Part shown: one piece after another, positions 10,201 through 17,316 of the stretch
Layout: each line of letters starts with the position of its first letter
Position numbering within the stretch: position 1 is the stretch's first letter
The notes under the pieces: generated by a model
Databases searched by the model: none
Told to the model about the DNA's origin: nothing
What the model saw: the letters and a program-made list of their open reading frames with translations, nothing else
Translations under genes and position numbers: made by a program
DNA from: Phycisphaerales bacterium
Lineage (GTDB): Bacteria > Planctomycetota > Phycisphaerae > UBA1845 > Fen-1342
Reading direction: 5' to 3'
DNA: 64,000 bases
Assembly: GCA_016716475.1 (NCBI GenBank)
Contig: JADJWG010000002.1
Coordinates: forward strand, 372,001 to 436,000

Positions 10201-10641
10201 GACGACCGGGCCGTCCTGGTCAAGCCGGACATTGCCGCCGCGCAGCTGGCGGCCGAGCAGCGGGCGGCTGCCGCCGCCGGGACGACAGTAGCGGGGCCTG
10301 CTCCTGGCTCTCTCGTCCCCTCTGGCCCGCTCAACCCGGACGGTTCGGACTCGAATCCGGTCTCCACCGGCGGCACACCGGGCGCGGTAGCGCCCGCCGC
10401 ACCCGCCCTCCGCCGCTTTCACGGCTCGGTAAAGGTGGACCCTCTTCGCCTTGGCCGAGACGCGGCCCGCATCGCCGAGGAAGTCGTTCAGCACCTGACC
10501 GGCGTCGTCGGGGCCGAGGTGGAGATCACGCTCGAAATCAGCGCAGGGCTCCCCGAGGGCGCATCAGACAAGGCGGTTCGTGACGTGACGGAGAACTGCC
10601 GGACGCTGCGGTTCACCGACTTCGGGTTCGAGGAGGAGTAG
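7276..10641 (+). CDS. DUF499 P-loop ATPase of anti-phage cluster
   Basis: 1121 residues. The N-terminal 110 residues form a Swt1/HEPN-like helical region (RERVGKGLDLLSAGLRPFVE, IRNQWAHNE). A Walker A motif FGGGKTHS sits at about residues 252-259 and a Walker B motif CLILIDEW at about 357-364. A low-complexity Ala/Pro/Gly linker at about 990-1045 leads to a conserved C-terminal module of about 70 residues ending at the stop. The family is found with DUF1156 methyltransferases and helicases in phage-defence loci. It probably uses ATP to translocate on or remodel DNA. The gene starts 16 bases after the methyltransferase, so the two are very likely co-transcribed. Confidence 0.92.
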   Translation: MAVSNRERVGKGLDLLSAGLRPFVERELKSHLGDNWQNALPDPSNRGPRGKPQPINLDDPATLLGVLWDQWNAVFRDVLGPAERSIVSELRTIRNQWAHNEQFTSNDAIRALDSMERLLNAVSAADSAGEVGQMRMDLMRTMFDEQRRSEMRKKSAQPTEGKPQGGLKPWREVVTPHPDVASGRYQQAEFAADLWQVYQGEGSDEYKHPTEFFRRTFITEGLRRLLSQAVLRLSGKGGDPVVELQTNFGGGKTHSMLALYHLFSGASPADLPGAEELVKAVGIPLPKSVRRTVFVGTQISPGKPHKKPDGTTIRTVWGEIAWQLGGKDGYKLVKEDDERATNPGATMTELFNKYGPCLILIDEWVAYARQLHGTADLPAGTFDTQFTFAQALSEAAKAAKHTMLVVSIPASESPHQRADRGVTDIEVGGERGREALARLKNAVGRVEASWRPASPDEGFEIVRRRLFQPLSGDQFVARDAVARAFVDWYGTQQQEFPTECREADYERRIKMAYPIHPEMFDRLYNDWSTLDKFQRTRGVLRLMAAVIHSLWERQDGNLLIMPGNVPVDDQIVQFELTRYLEDQWVPVIEKDVDGANSLPLALDRDNPNLGRYSASRRVARTIYMGSAPTMRASHRGIDERQVKLGCAQPGESVATFGDALRRLTDSATYLYVDGKRYWYSTQPTVTRLADDRAGQLTDDQLGDEIVKRLREQARTRADFTKVHACAPSSDIPDEREARLVILGSDFPHTNKNGISAARKEAAAILDARGSSPRNYKNTLVFLAPDINRLRELEQSVRQFLSWSSIWDERVPLNLDQFQSRQAETKRKSANEAVDLRITEAYQWLLVPSQTDPKGEPSWTELKLQGQESLATRAAKKLKNEESLLVQMGAVRLRTELDRVPLWTGNHVGIKQLAEYMARYLYLPRLRDENVLFAAIQDGVASLMWQSETFAYAEGWDEQRKRYQGLRAATTIRVIADDRAVLVKPDIAAAQLAAEQRAAAAAGTTVAGPAPGSLVPSGPLNPDGSDSNPVSTGGTPGAVAPAAPALRRFHGSVKVDPLRLGRDAARIAEEVVQHLTGVVGAEVEITLEISAGLPEGASDKAVRDVTENCRTLRFTDFGFEEE

Positions 10642-10742
10642 CGTGACCCATAAGTTTCAATCCACCAGACGATTACTCGTCAAGCACGGTAGCCGTACCC
10701 TGCCTGGATCGGGTTTCCGCATGATCAACCGAGGGTAGGACT

Positions 10743-12794
10743 ATGCCGACGATGAACCTGCCTCTCGAGGTCGATCTACAGGGTCGCGTGACCAACATGC
10801 GCCTTGCGCCATCGAATGCCATGCGCGCGCTCTATGAGGCCATCGTCAACTCCATCCATGCCATCCTGGATGGCCCCGAACCCACCAAGGGGATCATCGC
10901 CATTCGCGTCCTTCGCGGTACAGGGCAGCGCACCTTGGATGGCATTCAGCAACCGGGTCCTGTACTTGGTTTTGAGGTTCATGACAACGGTATTGGCTTC
11001 GATGAAGCCAACTTCGCCTCTTTCCGTCGCTCCGACTCTATGACGAAGGCAAAGTACGGCGGCAAAGGCGTCGGGCGTTTGCTTTGGCTCAAGGTCTTCG
11101 AGAGCGTTCGCATCGTCAGCGTCTTCCAGGATGGCACCGCAAGGAAGAAGCGTGAGTTTTCGTTTTCAACTGAGGGGATTGTCAGTCCCGCTCTCTCGGA
11201 TACAACCGACGCACGCGGTACGATCGTAACAATCAGAGGGCCCTTCGACAACTACAAGCCCGCATTGCAGCACGAGTCCGAAACCATCGGCATCGCCATC
11301 ATCGAACACTGCCTTGAGTACTTCATCGCTGACAACAAGCCCCAGATTCGGCTCTCTGATGCAGATGCCGGCTATGAAGCCGACTTGGGCCGCCTGTTCC
11401 AAGATGAGCTGAAGTCGGAGATTCAGCGTCATGACTTTGCCATCAATGGAACCAGCTTCAAGATCACCCACCTGCTGGTGAGAGGACGTAAGAACTCAAG
11501 GCACGCTCTTCATTTCTGTGCGCACTCTCGACGAGTCAAGGACGAACCGCTCGGAGGGAAGATTCCCGGTCTCTCCGGCGGACTGCGACCGCCAGGAAGC
11601 ACGGAGGATCTTGCTTACCAGGGATACGTGTCGGGACAAGTGCTCGATGGGCTTGTCGATGCTGAGCGGGGCAGTTTCGACTTCGATGGGCTCTTCGCGT
11701 ACGATCCAACCAAGCCTCCCGATGGAACCGTCAGCTTTGCGGCTTTGCTTTCCGAAGCCACGAGCAAGGCCAAGGAGTTTCTCCAACCAACTCTCGAACC
11801 GATTCTGATAGCGAATGAGGCCCGAATTCGGAGCCAAATCGAGAACGCTTACCCGCAGTACCGCTATCTGCTCAAGCATCGCGCGGAGGAAGTCGTCGCG
11901 ATCCCACCGGGTGTGGAGGGTCGCGACCTGGACCTTGCCCTCTACAAGATCGAGCAGAAACTCGATGGGGAGAGTCGTGAGGCCCTCAGCAAAGAACTGG
12001 CCGAAGCGCGAGATCCCGACGAGGCGCCGGACGATCGGCGTGCGAGGCTCGACAAACTGCTGGAGCAGCTCAACGACTCGGGCATGTCCAAACTCGCCCG
12101 CCACGTCGCATATCGCCGCGCGGTCATCGAGTTCTTGGAAGATCAGATTGGGTTGCAGAGCAGCGGCAAATACTCACTGGAGGAGGCGGTCCACGCAGCC
12201 GTATGTCCGACAAAGACGACCTCTGAAGACGTGTCGTCAGCGAAGATGAATCTCTGGCTCTTGGATGATCGGCTCTATTTCCACTACTACCTCGCATCGG
12301 ACATGGCCTTCAAGGACATGAAGGAGACCGTCAAGCAAGAAAGCGAAGACCGCCCCGATTTGGCCATTTTCCATCGGCCAATGGCGTTCAGCGATTCGCT
12401 CGACCAGATCGGCGCCGTCGTGTTGGTGGAGTTCAAGAGACCCGTTCGCGATGACTTCAGGATGGACGACCCGGACAAGAACCCGGTGAGCCAGGTCTTG
12501 AAGTATGTGGCCACGCTGAGGTCGGGCGAAGGCCGTCGGTCCAAGGGTCAGGCCATCCACATTCGAGAGAACACACCGTTCTACGCCTACATTGTCGCCG
12601 ATTTCACGAAGACGCTGCGCGAAATAGCAACGCGCGAGGATTTCACGCCGACACCGGACGGAGAAGGCTACTTCCGCTTCTTCCGCAACTACAACTGCTA
12701 CGTGGAGATGATTTCGTTCCAGAAGATGATCCGGGATGCCAAGAAGCGCAACCAGGCGTTTTTCGACAAGCTCAACATTCCCATGCACGATTGA
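10743..12794 (+). CDS. GHKL ATPase with probable PD-(D/E)xK nuclease tail
   Basis: 683 residues. The N-terminal ATPase has the three Bergerat boxes: EAIVNS at about residues 32-37 (N box), DNGIGFD at about 81-87, and GGKGVGRL at about 106-113. A long helical middle follows. The C-terminus (about residues 500-670) has SLDQIGAVVLVEFKRP, where a strand-borne E-x-K at about 563 fits the catalytic core of a PD-(D/E)xK nuclease, then KYVATLRSG and FYAYIVAD. This architecture recalls MORC/Hsp90-like ATPases fused to nucleases in defence islands. It lies 101 bases after the DUF499 gene in the same direction, and may be the last gene of the operon or an adjacent single-gene defence unit. The nuclease call is mine from the motif pattern. 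Confidence 0.85.
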   Translation: MPTMNLPLEVDLQGRVTNMRLAPSNAMRALYEAIVNSIHAILDGPEPTKGIIAIRVLRGTGQRTLDGIQQPGPVLGFEVHDNGIGFDEANFASFRRSDSMTKAKYGGKGVGRLLWLKVFESVRIVSVFQDGTARKKREFSFSTEGIVSPALSDTTDARGTIVTIRGPFDNYKPALQHESETIGIAIIEHCLEYFIADNKPQIRLSDADAGYEADLGRLFQDELKSEIQRHDFAINGTSFKITHLLVRGRKNSRHALHFCAHSRRVKDEPLGGKIPGLSGGLRPPGSTEDLAYQGYVSGQVLDGLVDAERGSFDFDGLFAYDPTKPPDGTVSFAALLSEATSKAKEFLQPTLEPILIANEARIRSQIENAYPQYRYLLKHRAEEVVAIPPGVEGRDLDLALYKIEQKLDGESREALSKELAEARDPDEAPDDRRARLDKLLEQLNDSGMSKLARHVAYRRAVIEFLEDQIGLQSSGKYSLEEAVHAAVCPTKTTSEDVSSAKMNLWLLDDRLYFHYYLASDMAFKDMKETVKQESEDRPDLAIFHRPMAFSDSLDQIGAVVLVEFKRPVRDDFRMDDPDKNPVSQVLKYVATLRSGEGRRSKGQAIHIRENTPFYAYIVADFTKTLREIATREDFTPTPDGEGYFRFFRNYNCYVEMISFQKMIRDAKKRNQAFFDKLNIPMHD

Positions 12795-13022
12795 AGTCAC
12801 ACGCACTAGCCAGGCAGGTAGGGCCGGCGTTCTACTGGCCAGCGGTAATTCTCGGTTTCACGACCCGATTGACTAAGCCGCCTTGAACCGCAGCCAGAAA
12901 ACCGCCCGGATGGAGGCCAGGATCAGGCCTCGCTCCCCCTCAGGCGGGTTGCGGGGACGGGCATAGCGTGCCCCCGCTACTTAAAACGTCGTATCGAAAA
13001 GATGCGACCGACCGGTTAACGC

Positions 13023-13054
13023 ACCACGCCCAGGCAGAGACGCCTGGGCGTGGT
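13023..13054. terminator. Strong hairpin, possible terminator
   Basis: A perfect 13-bp stem (ACCACGCCCAGGC at 13023-13035 pairs with 13042-13054) closes a 6-base loop and is followed by CGTTTC. The U tract is weak, so a terminator is possible but not certain. It lies 229 bases after the GHKL gene. Confidence 0.55.
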
Positions 13055-13258
13055 CGTTTCTATCGCGAGTGTCCGCAAGGGTTTAGCGATCACGGCAGAC
13101 GGCCGTTGGTCTCTTCCGGCGCAGCACGCGCGCTCACGGACGGGCCCTCTCCCGCAACCGGCGGGCCTCCGCGGGCGAAAGTCTCTGAGTCTCTCGCCCG
13201 TGCCGACCCCGGGGTTAACGCGCTTCATAACCCACCGGACGTGAGACGCGTCGCGCGC

Positions 13259-13356
13259 GACATAACCCGGCGCTGCCATCGAACAAAACTGCCTCGGGTT
13301 ATGTCTCGAACCGTTAACCCGGCGCGGGGCATCGAAAAACCAGTCTCGGGTTATGT
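13259..13356. repeat. Cluster of short repeats built on ACATAACCCG/CGGGTTATGT
   Basis: GACATAACCCG at 13259-13269 is the exact inverse of 13295-13305. CTCGGGTTATGT occurs as a direct repeat at 13293-13304 and 13345-13356, each copy preceded by ATCGAA. GGTTAAC/GTTAACCC words recur at 13014, 13212 and 13312. This could be a regulator's operator array or a decayed recombination site. Confidence 0.5.
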
Positions 13357-13636
13357 GGTGCGTGAGCGCGGCCGGTCGAGGCCGGTGTCCGCATCACCGC
13401 TCGCCGCCGTCGCGAGTTTCTGGAGCGCTGCCTCAATGCGATCGGCCTGGGCCTTCAAGTCGATAGTTGCTGAGCGATTGCCGTGAGGTGCAGAGGGCGC
13501 TGCCGAGAGGGAACGGGGCGGCGACGCGGGTGAATTCGGGGGTGTAGGGCTGCCGCTCGGCATGCTGTACAATCAGAAATTCGCATGGGCGATTCAGCTT
13601 TCGCCTTGCCCGCATTCTTGATGCAGTGGTGTACAG

Positions 13637-14389
13637 ATGCCCCAGAAGGAACGACGCGAGCTCGGTCCGAACGAAGTTTGGGTGGGCGACTCTGAGTGGT
13701 ATCTGGACCTTAAGGATTACACGCTCATCCACGACGGCGAGAGAATTGGGACGGCCTACTCGGTCTCTCCAACGGTGCTACTGAGTACGGCGCTCGTACG
13801 GCGCGGCGCGAGTACGCCGGAAGGGGACGAAATCCAGGGGCCTACGGCGACGTGGTTCGAGATCAGCCGGCAGCTCAAACGCGATCCAGAGTTTCGTTTC
13901 GAGTTCACCTCCGACCCAACGAAGTTCGAGGAGTTCTTGGCGGGGGCGTATAAGCTGCAAGGGTGGGACGCAGTAACTCTCACGCCGCGGAGCGGCGACA
14001 AAGGCCGGGACGTGATTGCGGTCACGTCAAAGATGAGCGCAATGCGAGTTCTGGATCAGGCAAAGGCGTACAGTCCCAGACTCTTGGTTTCGGCAAATGA
14101 TGTTCGTGCCGTCTTCGGCGTTCTGCGCCTCGATCCCGGCGCAACCAAGGGCATCATTACCACGACGAGTGATTTTGCCCCGGGCATCGCCGATGAGTTT
14201 CAGAAGTTGATTCCGTACCAGCTAGAGACGAAGAACGGCGAGCAGTTTCTGGCATGGATTCGGCAAGTCCTATCCTCCGAGGCAGTCGACGTTCAGCGAC
14301 CGGAGCCGAAATGGATCAAACCGCCGCCTGGTGTTATTCAGCCATGGGTCGTCCCGCCCAGCCGCAGGCAGAAGCGTGATGAGGGATAG
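13637..14389 (+). CDS. Mrr-type restriction endonuclease-like protein
   Basis: 250 residues. The C-terminal half has the Mrr_cat pattern: a helix with FEEFLAGAYKLQGWDAV, then GDKGRDVIAV (catalytic Asp of the PD-(D/E)xK fold) and DQAKAY (the QxK variant), followed by GIITTTSDFAPGIADEF. Mrr-like nucleases cut modified or otherwise marked DNA. The N-terminal 85 residues are not a domain I know. The gene stands alone, flanked by a repeat-rich gap and a protease remnant, so it may be a solitary type IV restriction enzyme. Confidence 0.85.
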   Translation: MPQKERRELGPNEVWVGDSEWYLDLKDYTLIHDGERIGTAYSVSPTVLLSTALVRRGASTPEGDEIQGPTATWFEISRQLKRDPEFRFEFTSDPTKFEEFLAGAYKLQGWDAVTLTPRSGDKGRDVIAVTSKMSAMRVLDQAKAYSPRLLVSANDVRAVFGVLRLDPGATKGIITTTSDFAPGIADEFQKLIPYQLETKNGEQFLAWIRQVLSSEAVDVQRPEPKWIKPPPGVIQPWVVPPSRRQKRDEG

Positions 14390-14469
14390 GCCGCTCGCCA
14401 CCGCCTACTCCAGGAAGCGCGGCGACCGATGTTGTGGTTCGTGGATCTGCCGGCCGAATCCCGACGGGA

Positions 14470-14905
14470 TCATCGTCCTCGAAAGCTTGTCCTGGCAAAG
14501 GCGACCAGTGGGTTGAGTGGTTCAAAACAGCAGAACCCGGGAATGATGGCGCCTTCAGACGCGTCGCCATGCAGGGAGGACACGATACCGGCGACACGAA
14601 TACCGTCGCTGGCGTGAGCCTCCCACACCGGACCACCGCTGACGCCGGGAGCTGCGTGACCGTCGACGATGTAATATGCATGTCCTGCCCGATCGGTGCG
14701 ACGCCCAAACGCCGAGACTGTCCCCTGGAACAGGCACAACTGGCTGTGCCCGAGAAAGCTCTCGACCTGCCCCGCGAATCCCGCCCACGCCACCCAACTT
14801 CCCGCTGTGAGTCGGCGATCATCCTCCAAAACCGGCAGTGGGTCTTCGTTTTCGGCGAAGATCGGTTTTCCGTTGTCATCGGCGGCAGGCAGATGAACGA
14901 ACCCA
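14470..14905 (-). pseudogene. C-terminal remnant of a trypsin-like serine protease
   Basis: On the minus strand the frame ending at 14470 encodes GVSGGPVWEA, the serine-nucleophile motif of trypsin-like peptidases, followed by RVAGIVSS. Only the last third of such a domain is present; the His part is missing and the frame runs head-on into the plus-strand gene beginning at 14894. It is therefore a truncated copy, possibly a relative of the trypsin-like domains used as effectors or sensors in defence islands. Confidence 0.6.
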
Positions 14906-15879
14906 ACCTGTGGAAGATCGAGAACTACCGCGATTTCCTCGAGGCCCGACGTGAGCTGCTGGCGGCCGAGGCGAACCGGCGGTTGGCCGAGCTGTTGCAC
15001 GGCGACATGCGCTGGCTGGAGGGAGCCGCGAAACCGGCGGTCCCGGCGGAGCCCGCAGTTGCGATTGCTGGCGGCATCACGAGCGAGGCGGAGGAGGATG
15101 ACCTCACCGCGCTCAACGACTGGGTTGGCTGCAATCCGAGGGCTGCTGCGACTGCACGACGAAGCAGATCAAGCTCTCCGGGGAGAAATCACAGAAATTG
15201 AAGCGTACGCAGCGCGCACATCCGGGCTGCGAAACGAAGCCGCGGTTGCGCAGTGGACCGACCGGCTGCATCACTCGGTCTATCAGGACGCGGCACAGAG
15301 CATGGCGGCCGTTGGCATGTTGGCGCCACTTATCGAGTCGATCTTCTCTCAGGCGTTTCAGGGCATCCGGACGCGACTGGCCCCAATTTCCAGCCCGCCG
15401 AGCAATCACGCCCGCTGGCAACAGCCGGCGGAGGACCAATGGGACTGCCACTTCGTGTGGAAGAGCGGTAGGCGCAGCACGAACCTGGTCGAGGGGATTT
15501 CCCAACTCGCAGAGGCCGTCTCGTTGGCGCGGCACTTGCCAGGAGATCTACGCGCAACGCTCGATGCGCTGTTCACCTACCGCAACAAGATGTTTCACTG
15601 CGGTTTCGAATGGCCCGTGCCCGAGCGCATCGCTTTTCAGAAACGAATTGACAAGTCGGCTTGGCCGAAGACGTGGTTCGCCGCTGCGACGAAGGGCGGC
15701 GAGCCGTGGGTGTTCTACCTCACGAGGCAATTCATTGACTACTGCCTGGAGACGGTTGATCGGGTAATCACGGGCACACGGAGGACGACGTCGGTGCGCG
15801 GGCGGACGAGGTGTTTCAGCATGTGTATCGAGCGTACCCGACACTGCCGTCGCCGCTGTACCAAGCGGCCTGCGCGTAA
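14894..15879 (+). pseudogene. Unknown gene with two frameshifts
   Basis: I do not recognise the family. The first segment (from ATG 14894) reads LWKIENYRDFLEARRELLA and continues to about 15125. The protein then goes on in the next frame (AIRGLLRLHDEADQALRGEI through LTRQFIDYCLETVDRV) to about 15768, and finishes in a third frame (TEDDVGARADEVFQHVYRAY) at TAA 15877-15879. Joined, it would be about 325 residues, mostly helical, without membrane segments. Each shift is consistent with one base gained or lost. The true N-terminus may be missing, because the region upstream of 14894 belongs to the protease remnant. The HTH gene starts 30 bases after the stop. Confidence 0.55.
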
Positions 15880-15909
15880 GAACTGCAATCGCGCGGTGGC
15901 GAGGCGGAA

Positions 15910-16248
15910 ATGACGGATCAACCGAGAGCATTTGGCCAAGTACTCCGTGAGCGACGGATCGCGAAGGGGTACAGCCTGCGCAAGTTTGCAGAGATGGTCG
16001 GGGTGAGCCCGACGTATTTGTCGCAGGTGGAACAGGACAAGGTCGAGAAACCGCCGACGGCTGAGCGGGTGCGACGCATGGCGGAGCTGCTGGGTGAGAG
16101 CGTTGATGAATTAAGCGCGCTGGCGGATCGGGTGCCCGAGGATCTGCCAGGAAGTTGGTGTACGCGGCGTGGGAGAAGTGGCGCGGGAATCCGAACACTG
16201 TCGCCGTCGCTGAGATTCGGCCCGGCCGCGCCGGCGCCGCGGAACTGA
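15910..16248 (+). CDS. XRE/HipB-type helix-turn-helix regulator with altered C-terminus
   Basis: Residues 1-78 are a clear Cro/cI-type HTH domain (FGQVLRERRIAKGYSLRKFA, VSPTYLSQVEQDKVEKPP, RVRRMAELLGESVDEL). After VPEDLP at about residue 79 the sequence changes to a basic tail that looks like out-of-frame reading, because another frame from 16152 encodes a better protein. Such regulators usually sit beside an ImmA/IrrE metallopeptidase partner; here only the end of the partner remains. The DNA-binding domain itself is whole. Confidence 0.75.
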   Translation: MTDQPRAFGQVLRERRIAKGYSLRKFAEMVGVSPTYLSQVEQDKVEKPPTAERVRRMAELLGESVDELSALADRVPEDLPGSWCTRRGRSGAGIRTLSPSLRFGPAAPAPRN

Positions 16249-16382
16249 CCGACGAAGATGTCATGGCGGATTTCTGCCGACCGCTGGCGGACACGTTCCA
16301 GGTATCCCCGGAGGCGATGCGCATTCGGTTGAACGAACTGGAGCTACTCGTGAAGACGAAGACCGGCACGCTGTTCGGATAG
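16152..16382 (+). pseudogene. C-terminal remnant of an ImmA/IrrE-like partner gene
   Basis: The frame encodes KLVYAAWEKWRGNPNTVAVA and ends with LADTFQVSPEAMRIRLNELE, a phrase typical of the C-terminus of ImmA/IrrE metallopeptidases. The HExxH part is absent. It begins inside the end of the HTH gene in a different frame, as expected if a deletion removed the 3' end of the HTH gene and the 5' part of the peptidase gene. Confidence 0.55.
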
Positions 16383-16448
16383 CAGCGTGTTTTTTTACGC
16401 TGAGTGTTTGCTGTTTACGGTACGTGGACACGCTAGGAGACTGATGGA

Positions 16449-17316
16449 ATGGCGAAGAATTTTGACCCGCGGAAGGTGCTCCGGCAAATTGCCAACCCCC
16501 TGCTCAAGGAGTTTTTCGACCGGCGCGGCGAACTCCGCAACATGGCGTGGGAGGAACTGACAGAGACGAGGATCGAGCCGGTTTTTGAGGCGTGGCAGCA
16601 GTTGCCGGAGCGGCCGCGGAAGGAGGTGCAGGTCACCCTGCAGGACGTCGTCGAGCTCGCCGACGAGCGCGGGCTCAGCGTGCTCGCCGAGGAGGTCAAG
16701 CTGCGCTGCCCAGGGCGGGAGGCGGAGTTCAACGGCTGGGACGGCCGTGCCGATCGGGCCATGTGGGTCTATCTGAATGTGCCCGAAGCCTTCGAGGAGG
16801 CGGCGCTGTTCGCGCGCGCCGATGCCCTCGCAGCCGGCCGCTACTGGATCAAGCGGAACGGGCTACCCCGGCAGCAGCTCACAGTTGGGCGTCGACGCCG
16901 GCGACACGGACCCGCTAAAGCCCGCCTACCAGCTCGATCACCTGCTCGACGAGAACTTCCCCCTGCGGACCGACCCGGCCGATCGCGTGGCCGACGTGCG
17001 CATCACACGGCTGCGGCTGGAGCCGAAGGCGGCGCCGCTCAGCTACATCGAACTGAAGGCTGACCCGAAGGGGCACCCGAGCGAGATCTTCCAGATGCTC
17101 GCGCACTACTGCAAGACGCAGAACGTGTCCCCCGGCCGCGTGCGCGTTCGCCAGGCCAGTTTCCGGCTGACCTTCATGCACGATGGCGTCGGCCGGCCGA
17201 AAACGCTCAGTTTCAACGTGAGCAGCCCGGATTCCTGCGACCTGAAGAGCAAGACGGATGACATGCGCACCGTCGGCGAGCGCTGCCTCAAACTGTGGAG
17301 GATCACCGGTGACTGA
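16449..17316 (+). CDS. Unknown protein, one frameshift at about 16870-16910
   Basis: ATG 16449 starts a protein (FDPRKVLRQIANPLLKEFFD, then FEEAALFARADALAAGRYWI) that leaves its frame near 16870. The adjoining frame continues it (GDTDPLKPAYQLDHLLDENF to MRTVGERCLKLWRITGD) and stops at 17316. Joined length is about 289 residues. I recognise no domain; no signal peptide or membrane helix is visible. It overlaps the following GTG start at 17309 by 8 bases, so the two were a translational pair. It lies downstream of the HTH/ImmA remnant and may have belonged to the same cluster. Confidence 0.55.

Larger units (their letters stand above)
12795..13636. other. 842-bp stretch without a convincing gene, rich in short repeats
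   Basis: No frame here has plausible protein character. On the minus strand at about 12876-12975 a short frame ends with LASIRAVFWLRFKAA, which could be the tail of a lost gene. The stretch also holds a strong hairpin (13023-13054) and short inverted and direct repeats (13259-13356). It separates the defence operon from the Mrr-like gene and may be a recombination scar. Confidence 0.5.

Noticed and set aside
13259..13356. Possible CRISPR-like repeat array
   Set aside because: Repeat units are only 10-12 bases, partly inverted, and not evenly spaced; no cas genes are present in the window.
13351..13572. 73-codon minus-strand frame with a helix-like DLKAQADRIEAALQKLATAA
   Set aside because: No ribosome-binding site, no neighbours in the same direction, and the first half is low-complexity Pro/Ser.
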